Shown here in pieces: positions 8,175-14,010 of a stretch of DNA of 14,010 nucleotides (position 1 is its first letter; every line of letters starts with the position of its first letter). The position numbers were made by a program, and so were the translations under genes. Under the pieces are notes generated by a model. That model was not told where the DNA came from. It made no database searches and was given only the letters and a program-made list of their open reading frames with translations. Origin of the DNA: Alphaproteobacteria bacterium (GTDB lineage: Bacteria > Pseudomonadota > Alphaproteobacteria > Micavibrionales > Micavibrionaceae); the NCBI GenBank assembly GCA_002701555.1, contig NZVS01000075.1, positions 1 to 14,010 of the forward strand. The letters run 5' to 3'.

Positions 8175-8438
8175 CTAAATCTCCTCTTCATCCTCTTGTC
8201 TTGGCTGAAGCCCGCTTAAATGCTCCAGATCATTATTTCTTAACTTGGTCATGGCCTTTTTCAGGGCCTCTTGTGTCTTTGGGGAAAGCGCGTCCCACCC
8301 CTCATCAACCATAAGATGCACCTCGTCCATCGCGGCTTGTGCATCCTTATCACCTTGCGATGCCATCATTGAGATAAGTGTCGTGACTATTTCAGCACTT
8401 TTCTGCTCGGTCTCATCATGTGGTATCGGTTTATTCAT
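8175..8438 (-). CDS. Unrecognised small acidic helical protein (87 aa)
   Basis: The protein has no cysteine, signal peptide or membrane segment. It looks largely helical (SAEIVTTLISMMASQGDKD, TQEALKKAMTKLRNND) and ends in the acidic run EDEEEI. It lies 18 bases after the 136-aa gene and 2 bases before the 387-aa gene on the same strand, consistent with one transcript. Its own upstream sequence has only a weak A-rich ribosome-binding site. Small, acidic, helical proteins encoded beside secretion substrates are often chaperones (IcmS/IcmW in Dot/Icm systems), but I see no specific similarity to either, so this is only a possibility. Confidence 0.7.
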   Translation of the reverse strand: MNKPIPHDETEQKSAEIVTTLISMMASQGDKDAQAAMDEVHLMVDEGWDALSPKTQEALKKAMTKLRNNDLEHLSGLQPRQEDEEEI

Positions 8439-8456
8439 ATTTCTGTTTCTTATCTA

Positions 8457-8867
8457 TTAATCACTTAATGTGAAATGTCTTACAACCAAGGGCACCACAA
8501 AGGGGAAGCCCGCCTTGCCGTCATCACTTACCTTGATAAGACTGGCCAGCTTGGCATGTTGCAACTGTGTATGTATGGGATCCCATATCCGCATACCCAA
8601 ACCCAAAATTTTGGCTTTCACAGTCACAAAATACATTTGCGACAAATCAACATCATATTCTGCCCACCAGATTTGCTGGGGCAAAGGTTTGCTGTGAAAT
8701 ACGGTTGCTATATTACCATCATTGACCAGTAATTCCGTCTTCATGGTCGTGTAAAGCGACGGTAAAACAGGCGTGTCGGGCGGCATTTTCTGAAATTTTT
8801 TAATGCCTTTAACGCCTTTTTCAATGGCGTTTTCCGGTAATTGATTAACTTGTGCTGTGTCTGCCAC
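8457..8867 (-). CDS. Unrecognised 136-aa soluble protein, first gene after an internal promoter
   Basis: I do not recognise the family. The start is GTG at 8867, with AAGGAA (8880-8875) 7 bases upstream, which fixes the start well. The first 30 residues are polar (NAIEKGVKGIKKFQKMPP). The rest alternates short hydrophobic stretches typical of beta strands: IWWAEYDVDLSQMYFVTVKAKILGLGMRIW (66-95) and FPFVVPLVVRHFTL (121-134). There is no signal peptide or convincing transmembrane helix, so a cytoplasmic beta-rich fold is likely. It is the first gene of a possible three-gene unit with the 87- and 387-aa genes, driven by the promoter at 8894-8923. Confidence 0.75.
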   Translation of the reverse strand: MADTAQVNQLPENAIEKGVKGIKKFQKMPPDTPVLPSLYTTMKTELLVNDGNIATVFHSKPLPQQIWWAEYDVDLSQMYFVTVKAKILGLGMRIWDPIHTQLQHAKLASLIKVSDDGKAGFPFVVPLVVRHFTLSD

Positions 8868-8893
8868 TTTTAAATTCCTTTACGTCTTCCCAT

Positions 8894-8923
8894 ATTATAC
8901 GGGAAAAGGTTAATTTCGTGCAA
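8894..8923 (-). promoter_or_regulatory. Candidate sigma-70 promoter for the three-gene unit 8867-7009
   Basis: Read leftward, a perfect TATAAT (8899-8894) is preceded by TTGCAC (8923-8918) with an 18-base spacer. The -35 matches only 3 of 6 consensus positions but keeps the TTG. Predicted transcription would start near 8887, giving a leader of about 20 bases that contains AAGGAA before GTG 8867. The site lies in the 98-base gap after the single-pass membrane protein gene, the largest gap in the leftward gene run. It would let the last three genes be expressed apart from dotO. Confidence 0.5.
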
Positions 8924-8965
8924 ATTTGTTCTGATTTTTCAAATATTTCAAATGTAACCGACACC

Positions 8966-9472
8966 TTATCTGTCACGCATATCCTCGATATTACGCGCGG
9001 GCCCGTAAACGTATAATGCTGGCGGATCAGCTATAATTGCCGGGATACTCGGATTAAACCTTTCTATTCGCTCCTGCTCTTCGATCGGGAATAAATAATT
9101 CCGGTTACTCAGGCCGCGCCTTAAGCGAAAAGTATCAAGCAAGACTTCCTGATTAGGCCCACGTTTGAACGTGCAAATACCCTCTTCTGGAATATTCTGG
9201 CCGAATGTGTCTTCCGTCACATACTCAACATAGACTTGTGCACCGCGCTCGCGCAAATCCACAAATTCCAGGCGTTCGGGATATTGTGTATGCAGCTCTA
9301 TGTAGGTGCGGCAAATACCGAATAAAACTGACCCGTTATAAACGATTGGCTGTACCCCCCACCAATAAAAAAGAAGACCAAATACCAATACAAGCCCTGC
9401 TGTCCATTTTTTCCAGCTGCGCTTCTTTTTGGTTTTTACGCCCTTTTTAAATTGTTGTGAAAGCTTTGCCAT
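8966..9472 (-). CDS. Unrecognised single-pass inner-membrane protein downstream of dotO (168 aa)
   Basis: A very basic N-terminus (KKGVKTKKKRSWKKW, 9-23) is followed by one hydrophobic helix (24-40, TAGLVLVFGLLFYWWGV), which predicts a cytoplasmic N-terminus and a periplasmic domain of about 125 residues. That domain has two cysteines (C54 and C100) that could form a disulfide, and a Pro-rich C-terminal part (SIPAIIADPPALYVYGP). It starts 20 bases after the dotO stop on the same strand, with only a weak ribosome-binding site, so it probably shares the dotO transcript. In Legionella the genes after icmB are tphA, icmF and icmH; this product is too short and shows no similarity I recognise to any of them. 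A structural T4BSS role is an inference from position and topology. Confidence 0.75.
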   Translation of the reverse strand: MAKLSQQFKKGVKTKKKRSWKKWTAGLVLVFGLLFYWWGVQPIVYNGSVLFGICRTYIELHTQYPERLEFVDLRERGAQVYVEYVTEDTFGQNIPEEGICTFKRGPNQEVLLDTFRLRRGLSNRNYLFPIEEQERIERFNPSIPAIIADPPALYVYGPARNIEDMRDR

Positions 9473-9492
9473 TACGGAATCAAACCTGCTTT

Positions 9493-12400
9493 TTAAGAAT
9501 CGCTGTCTTGCAGTTTCACCTTAGCAAGATCTGGCGCTTTCGGGCTTTTCGGCTGGTTATCATCAGGAGAGGATGTTTTGAGAGCCGCTGTGACAAGTTC
9601 TTCTACGATTTCTTCAATAACCGCGCTTGTTGCTGCGTTTCGTTCTTCACCCTGACGCGCCTCTGATTTAGTCAGTACACGCCTCTTGATTTCAGAACGT
9701 GCCGAACCCCCAGGGAAATATGTGGCCAGAATACGGCGAGCACGCTGCGCACCAATTTTGGAATAAAGCCTGCTACGAATAGCAACATCCTCAGACGAAG
9801 TTGATAATGCCCAAAGCTCAATGGGCCCCAGCGTGTTAATCAAATGCTGTTCATAACGCCCCTCTGTCGTTCCAAGTATGAACAAAGCAGGCGCTCCACC
9901 TGAACGCGGTCCGGTAAGGCGATACCTGACCACATTACGGGCTGTATCTGAAAGCCCGAATCTTTTCTTTACATTATCAACGGCGTTTTCTGAAACGGCT
10001 GTACCAAGCACCCAAACACCTGTTGCCAAATCGACCATGTCATCATCAAAATCGTCAAGAAGCTGTGAGGCCAGAACAATTTGCACACCGCGTTTACGTC
10101 CCTCACGCACATCACGGACAACCTGTCCACGCACAGAAGAGGATGAGCTTGTCCTGTGGAATTCGTCGTAACACAGGCGCTTTGGTGTTTCTGACAGTTC
10201 CTGAATTCGCAATTCGTGATATTCACGGTATTTTTCCGGGATTGAACTCAATACATCGGGGCCGACCCACCAGCTGCGCACCAGCGCATGACGGGCCAAC
10301 ATATACATGATTGATGTTTGACGGTCTGCAGTGTCATCTCCTTGAGGACAGACATCCATCAAATCAAGCGCACATACACGCGCATCAGATATTTCAAATC
10401 GCGTGACCGATGATAATATAGGATACTCCCGGATTGCGGAGGTAATCATACGTTCAAAAGCGTTTATCACGCTTTCTGCAGATGTGCCGATAGAAGTTTC
10501 CTGCATTAATGTCCTGATTTGTGGACGGCGTGCGGCAGTGATTGCATCTGCGAGCGTGGGCACAGCATGGCGTTGAGCCAGAGATGCTTCATGATAAAGA
10601 CCTAGGTCAAAAAACTTGTCTACGACATCCCACCAATACGGGTCTGTCGGAAGGTGGACATTATGTTTGCGCAACGCTTCATCAACCGTGCTGTCGATCC
10701 GCGGCAGATAAGGTCTTGCCTCAGCATTGGCCTCAGCATCATTCCTCCAGCGGAACATTTCATCCACCACAAAGCCTGCAAGCTGTGTAATCCCGTCATA
10801 GGCCTTGTCATTACCCGGCGGTGTACATAGCAAGGTTAAAAGCTCGACCAGATAACTGCGCTCATCTGTTAAAGGAAAACGGCAGCCTAGTTGCGTATCA
10901 AAAGGATTAATTGCGTAATCCTGACTCATTTGGAGTCGGTAATATGCAGCTTCATGCGCGCGCGAAGGTGGTAAAGCATCCTTAACCATTGAAATAAGGC
11001 CGGATGATGATGGTCCGATATCAATAATAGCTACATAAGGCAACTTTTCTAAACCGGGTGATAAAACAGTACCAAGGTTAAGTGTGTTCATCAGAACCGA
11101 CTTACCGGCACCTGGCTGTGCGAAAATAAGATCAAACCATGTTGTTGTTAGATTTGTACCTGTCTGGTAAGGCCAAACCTTTCCATCGGGCGTCCTCAAC
11201 AACACCGACCCATCCTCAAAAGGGCTTGATGGACGTTGCCATGGTAGAAGTTTCATAACTTCATACATTGGCGCAATGGCTGTAGGTGCGGTTCCAGCAC
11301 AATGTATTCCCATCGCAGAAGACATTACGCAATCCAAAGGATCTCCAGAAACTTCACTGACCTGACAATATCCCCAGCTTTCAACGGCCTGGACAAGTGT
11401 AGACAGCCTATCTCTTAAGAGCTGACGCTCTCCGCGGTTGGCCCATGTAGCCAATGATATACGAAGGCGCACAACAGGTTCGGAACGTGACATGCCTTGC
11501 AAACCCTCAAGGGCGTATTTTATTTGCTTGTTTATACTGTTGGTAACACCGAAAATCGTTGCAAGGAAAGACCTGAATTGCATGGCTTGTGCCCCACCAC
11601 CTTCAATCATAAAAGATATACGATAAGGAACACCCGCCTCGAATAACCTGTTTAAAAGCTGTGGGAAAGCTGTGGGATCCATGGGGGCAAGGGTTACGTC
11701 TGCGCCAGCCCATAAAAGATCACCAATCTGGACAACTGTTTCATCCATAATTCTGGCCTCAGCCACAGAAAGCTGCTCCCGTAATGGCGGCCAGAAGATA
11801 TCGGACATATCTGTATTGCTGGTTGGTGCGCGCGGCGGAATAGGGTCGCCCGGAAGACAGGCGCGCCAGTTATTATTTGCACGGCTTGGATATAAGTTAT
11901 TTTTTATGGCCGTAATGGCTTCATGCACTTCTAATACTTTTGTTGAAACACTCACCTCATCAAGAGCTGAACGGACTGCGGCAACATAACTTTTATGGCG
12001 TGTGCGCAAAGCATCAAGACCTGCTAGAGGATCTTGTGCTTTTGGGGCATTAGCCCATTTTTTGCCCTTTTTGGAATCTTTCTTTATCCGGTCAAGCTCG
12101 GCCTTTGATAAAGAAGAGGGGCGCGTCCATAAAACAAAATAACATTCTTCATAAGACAGAAATTTTTGTAAGTGACGCTTACGCTCATCAAACAAATCAT
12201 CTGCCTCAAGACCTATATTATTAGCCGTGGCCTTGGACGGTGAAACCAGCCTGTTCAGTTCCTGCCCTATCCGATTCGGGTCGCGTACAAAATAGACCTG
12301 CATTGCATGGCCTTGCCGATCGAAGCGTGCACCGATTTTGAGGGTGGCTGATTGGACAATATGATTATATTCATCATCACCAATAATCTGGCGGCTTCCG

Positions 12401-12543
12401 TCAATGCGCATATAAGTAACAAGAGAGCCGTCTTGTGCCGCCAGCGTATATTGATCATCAGCCGTTTCAATCGTAATGAATGATTCTATTGCCTGCTTTA
12501 CGGCAAACTGGAAAGGTCTGAGAAGTGTTTCGAAAAATTTCAT
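9493..12543 (-). CDS. icmB: DotO/IcmB-type ATPase of a type IVB secretion system
   Basis: At 1016 residues this is almost the length of Legionella IcmB/DotO (about 1009). DotO is the VirB4-class ATPase that, with DotB, energises assembly and translocation by the Dot/Icm complex at the cytoplasmic face of the inner membrane. Walker A is AQPGAGKS (475-482) in FAQPGAGKSVLMNTLNLG, and Walker B is LCYDEFHRT (790-798), a characteristic DotO/TraU form. A sensor-like segment QIVLASQLLDDFDDDM (821-836) and an arginine-rich stretch, VRDVREGRKRG (809-819), follow. The N-terminal half (1-450) is the partner-binding domain expected of VirB4 proteins. The last 50 residues are polar and probably disordered. 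An 81-base gap separates it from icmJ, with no clear SD before ATG 12543. TraU of IncI conjugative plasmids is the close relative; icmJ, icmD and icmC in Legionella order favour the Dot/Icm label. Confidence 0.92.
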   Translation of the reverse strand: MKFFETLLRPFQFAVKQAIESFITIETADDQYTLAAQDGSLVTYMRIDGSRQIIGDDEYNHIVQSATLKIGARFDRQGHAMQVYFVRDPNRIGQELNRLVSPSKATANNIGLEADDLFDERKRHLQKFLSYEECYFVLWTRPSSLSKAELDRIKKDSKKGKKWANAPKAQDPLAGLDALRTRHKSYVAAVRSALDEVSVSTKVLEVHEAITAIKNNLYPSRANNNWRACLPGDPIPPRAPTSNTDMSDIFWPPLREQLSVAEARIMDETVVQIGDLLWAGADVTLAPMDPTAFPQLLNRLFEAGVPYRISFMIEGGGAQAMQFRSFLATIFGVTNSINKQIKYALEGLQGMSRSEPVVRLRISLATWANRGERQLLRDRLSTLVQAVESWGYCQVSEVSGDPLDCVMSSAMGIHCAGTAPTAIAPMYEVMKLLPWQRPSSPFEDGSVLLRTPDGKVWPYQTGTNLTTTWFDLIFAQPGAGKSVLMNTLNLGTVLSPGLEKLPYVAIIDIGPSSSGLISMVKDALPPSRAHEAAYYRLQMSQDYAINPFDTQLGCRFPLTDERSYLVELLTLLCTPPGNDKAYDGITQLAGFVVDEMFRWRNDAEANAEARPYLPRIDSTVDEALRKHNVHLPTDPYWWDVVDKFFDLGLYHEASLAQRHAVPTLADAITAARRPQIRTLMQETSIGTSAESVINAFERMITSAIREYPILSSVTRFEISDARVCALDLMDVCPQGDDTADRQTSIMYMLARHALVRSWWVGPDVLSSIPEKYREYHELRIQELSETPKRLCYDEFHRTSSSSSVRGQVVRDVREGRKRGVQIVLASQLLDDFDDDMVDLATGVWVLGTAVSENAVDNVKKRFGLSDTARNVVRYRLTGPRSGGAPALFILGTTEGRYEQHLINTLGPIELWALSTSSEDVAIRSRLYSKIGAQRARRILATYFPGGSARSEIKRRVLTKSEARQGEERNAATSAVIEEIVEELVTAALKTSSPDDNQPKSPKAPDLAKVKLQDSDS

Positions 12544-12624
12544 GTATGCGATACCAACTATTCTCTAATAACTATAACGCCATAGCGCACTTAAGAACAG
12601 GGGACAAAAGTGAAAAATATGAAT

Positions 12625-13311
12625 TTAGGCGGTTTTTTTGAATGCGTCTTTATACATCTCAAGCCAGTTATTGGGAACCTTGCCACCAAAAGGGCCGGCT
12701 TTAGAACGCCAATAGGCCAGAATTTGGGGGAACTGGTTAAATTCAAGATCTTGTTCTTTGATGATTCTACGGTCCAACGGGAAAAGACGAACACCGTCCA
12801 GTTTTTTACGGCGCTCAGCATAATGCCGCGGACCTATATAATCTTTAAACACTTGCGCCAACACATAAGGGTCATCTGTACCTATGCGGTTTCTGACATC
12901 ATCGCGACGGGTCATCAGCATATCGAGTATTGCGCGTGACGTTTCCGACATTGGTCCTTGTGAAATACGCGCCACATAAAGTGCACGGGCGATATTATGA
13001 AGGTCGGTCTGTTCAATTTCAGGCAACCAGATAAGAACACCTGAGCGCATTTCGGCCACTTTATCCAGGTAGAAACATTGGTGGCAGAATATACAGGCTG
13101 TAATCAAATTATCTTCGGTGATCCGTGCCGTTTCATCGACAACCTTAACTTCCTGATATTTACCGGATTCAAAGCCACAGCATTGGCATATGTTTTTGTC
13201 ACGGTCAAAAATCTTCTGTTTCGCCGCAGCTGCTGCATCGGCGGGCATATCCTTAAAAGGAGAGGCATTGCCCTTGCGGGCAATGCCTAAAAATACAGGT
13301 AATTTTTTCAT
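12625..13311 (-). CDS. icmJ: DotN/IcmJ-type zinc-binding protein of the type IVB coupling complex
   Basis: This 228-aa product is close to Legionella IcmJ/DotN (about 208 aa). DotN has an HNH-like fold with a structural zinc and binds the DotL coupling protein, helping to recruit effectors at the inner membrane. The presumed zinc ligands are C42 and C45 (ICQCCGF, 41-47) with C73 and C76 (ACIFCHQC, 72-79); C44 and C79 are additional cysteines beside the two pairs. After them come IWLPEIEQTDLHNIARALY (94-112), a typical DotN stretch, and a basic C-terminal half. Catalytic His/Asn of true HNH nucleases are not evident, so nuclease activity is unlikely. Position between icmD and icmB matches Legionella. 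The 5' coding region contains a perfect 11-base inverted repeat, described separately. Confidence 0.88.
   Translation of the reverse strand: MKKLPVFLGIARKGNASPFKDMPADAAAAAKQKIFDRDKNICQCCGFESGKYQEVKVVDETARITEDNLITACIFCHQCFYLDKVAEMRSGVLIWLPEIEQTDLHNIARALYVARISQGPMSETSRAILDMLMTRRDDVRNRIGTDDPYVLAQVFKDYIGPRHYAERRKKLDGVRLFPLDRRIIKEQDLEFNQFPQILAYWRSKAGPFGGKVPNNWLEMYKDAFKKTA
13263..13288. repeat. Perfect 11-base inverted repeat within the first codons of icmJ
   Basis: AGGCATTGCCC (13263-13273) and GGGCAATGCCT (13278-13288) are exact reverse complements separated by four bases. In the icmJ mRNA this would be a stable hairpin starting about 24 bases after the start codon, over codons 8-16 (G-I-A-R-K-G-N-A). 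Downstream on the transcript comes TCTCCTTTTAAGG, which has too short a U run for an intrinsic terminator. It may tune translation, pausing or mRNA processing between icmCD and icmJB; it may also be chance. Confidence 0.8.
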
Positions 13312-13321
13312 ACCACTCTTA

Positions 13322-13693
13322 TTAGAACGATAGTGAGTTCAACTCAGCTTGAGATACTGCTGATCCCTGACCGATTGTGTTCAGGACTGACTCCGTTACG
13401 ATTGGAAGTGCGAATAATGCACCACCGGCCGCCAAACGGATAGAACCGTCTTTAAGAGGTGTTTGTGTTGGGTTTTCAACGTGATCCTTGATTTTCATTA
13501 CACCAAGAACAGCCAGAAGAAGACCGAACATGTATGACAACGCAGAAAGTAGTGTCGGAAGCTCTGAAATAGAGTTCGTGATGTTTTCCGCAATGTTACT
13601 GATGTTATTCGCCTGTGCAACGCCGGATGTCAGGATGACAACCATCGCCATTGCTGTGGCTTTTGTGTATGATATTTTGATCTTTGCTAACAT
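13322..13693 (-). CDS. icmD: DotP/IcmD-type small inner-membrane protein
   Basis: This 123-aa protein compares with about 132 aa for Legionella IcmD/DotP. It begins with a signal-like hydrophobic segment ending near AQA (26-28), followed by NNISNIAENITNSI and two further hydrophobic stretches (about 48-66 and 87-101). The loop between them, MKIKDHVENPTQTPLKDG (66-83), matches the IcmD pattern of a charged loop ending NPTQ-PL. DotP is an inner-membrane component of the Dot/Icm apparatus of unclear biochemical role, required for intracellular growth in Legionella. A strong SD, GGAGG (13704-13700), lies 6 bases before the ATG. It is 17 bases after the icmC-like stop and 10 bases before the icmJ start, consistent with one operon. 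Confidence 0.85.
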   Translation of the reverse strand: MLAKIKISYTKATAMAMVVILTSGVAQANNISNIAENITNSISELPTLLSALSYMFGLLLAVLGVMKIKDHVENPTQTPLKDGSIRLAAGGALFALPIVTESVLNTIGQGSAVSQAELNSLSF

Positions 13694-13699
13694 AGATTT

Positions 13700-13704
13700 C
13701 CTCC
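13700..13704 (-). promoter_or_regulatory. Strong ribosome-binding site of icmD
   Basis: GGAGG on the leftward strand lies 6 bases upstream of the icmD ATG and is the strongest Shine-Dalgarno in the Dot/Icm run. It contrasts with the weak or absent SD before the dotO-like gene, suggesting that the small membrane protein is made in larger amounts. Confidence 0.7.
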
Positions 13705-13710
13705 TTAAAG

Positions 13711-14010
13711 TTATACAAATGATACTACAGATAAACCAAATGTGCTTTGCATAGCGTTCATCACGCTACCGATATTCACAGCAAACGCACCGCCCACAAT
13801 ATGGGTAATGGCTGCCATGAGAGACGCTTGTTGGTTGCCTTCGGCAACATCTCGCAGAATAAATATACCACGAATAAAGGCGATTACGCCAACTAATATC
13901 ATGAAACCGACAACCGAGCCGATAACCGCCAATATATGCGAGTCGATATTGGCATCCCCTGTACTCATCGACAGGAAGCTCATTGTAGCGATGTAATTTG
14001 GACCACCGCC
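13711..14010 (-). CDS. icmC: DotE/IcmC-type membrane protein, C-terminal part (5' end outside the window)
   Basis: The frame is open from the stop at 13711 to the window edge, giving 99 codons. An internal Met at 13983 is unlikely to be the start because nine in-frame codons (GGGPNYIAT) precede it up to the edge and no SD is seen there; Legionella IcmC is about 194 aa. The visible part has two hydrophobic segments: SHILAVIGSVVGFMILVGVIAFIRGIFIL, then, after DVAEGNQQ, ASLMAAITHIVGGAFAVNI. The ITH-(I/V)-GG-A-x-A-x-NI pattern is what I associate with the IcmC/DotE/DotV group. These are inner-membrane proteins of the Dot/Icm core. Its place directly before icmD is the Legionella order. DotV, a paralogue, cannot be ruled out without the N-terminal half. 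Confidence 0.78.
   Translation of the reverse strand, partial: GGGPNYIATMSFLSMSTGDANIDSHILAVIGSVVGFMILVGVIAFIRGIFILRDVAEGNQQASLMAAITHIVGGAFAVNIGSVMNAMQSTFGLSVVSFV

Noticed and set aside
8887..8905. TTCCC...GGGAA inverted repeat in the 8868-8965 gap as a terminator
   Set aside because: The five-base stem has a nine-base loop and no T run, and the loop is the predicted -10 element, so it is more likely promoter sequence.
12625..13311. HNH endonuclease
   Set aside because: The paired cysteines suggest an HNH-like fold, but catalytic His/Asn are not evident, and the length and place between icmD and icmB identify it as DotN/IcmJ.
9493..14010. IncI-like conjugative plasmid transfer region
   Set aside because: DotO and TraU are related, but the icmC-icmD-icmJ-icmB order and the flanking chromosomal housekeeping genes favour a Dot/Icm secretion system. 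No relaxase, oriT or plasmid gene is visible; outside sequence could change this.

Overview
The window reads as chromosomal DNA from an alphaproteobacterium. The SerC start ([13 protein letters not shown]...ALLGRSHR), the PdxJ N-terminus (KLSVNLNKIALLRN) and a UbiH-family flavoprotein all look alphaproteobacterial, the gene spacing is compact, and base composition is moderate. The right-hand third carries core genes of a Dot/Icm-type (type IVB) secretion system. A Micavibrio-like or other host-associated or predatory alphaproteobacterium would fit, but that is inference from gene content; no rRNA or other direct marker is present.

Left part, 1-2840. A truncated serC reads leftward off the edge and is divergent from a rightward pdxJ - serB - AAA+ ATPase unit. 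SerC and SerB are the last two steps of the phosphorylated serine pathway. SerC and PdxJ are also steps of DXP-dependent pyridoxal phosphate synthesis, and SerC itself uses PLP, so the pair is metabolically coherent. The third gene is a single-ring ATPase resembling only the first ATPase domain of ClpA/ClpB.

Middle part, 2844-6997. A tight leftward operon, glnB (P-II) - rsmC-like - rsuA-like - SIMPL-domain protein, has genes that abut or overlap. It is divergent from a ubiquinone-hydroxylase-family gene (5756-6997). The 77-base region between them holds a perfect short palindrome.

Right part, 7009-14010, all leftward. In transcription order: icmC/dotE-like (5' end outside the window), icmD/dotP, icmJ/dotN, icmB/dotO, a single-pass membrane protein, then, after a gap with a good promoter, three unrecognised genes (136, 87 and 387 aa). 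The order icmC-icmD-icmJ-icmB is that of the Legionella Dot/Icm locus. DotO is the VirB4-class ATPase, DotN the zinc-binding partner of the coupling complex, and DotP and DotE small inner-membrane proteins. The four genes downstream of dotO have no match I recognise and are the best place to look for new lineage-specific machine parts, chaperones or substrates. No tRNA, rRNA, CRISPR, insertion sequence or convincing terminator was seen.
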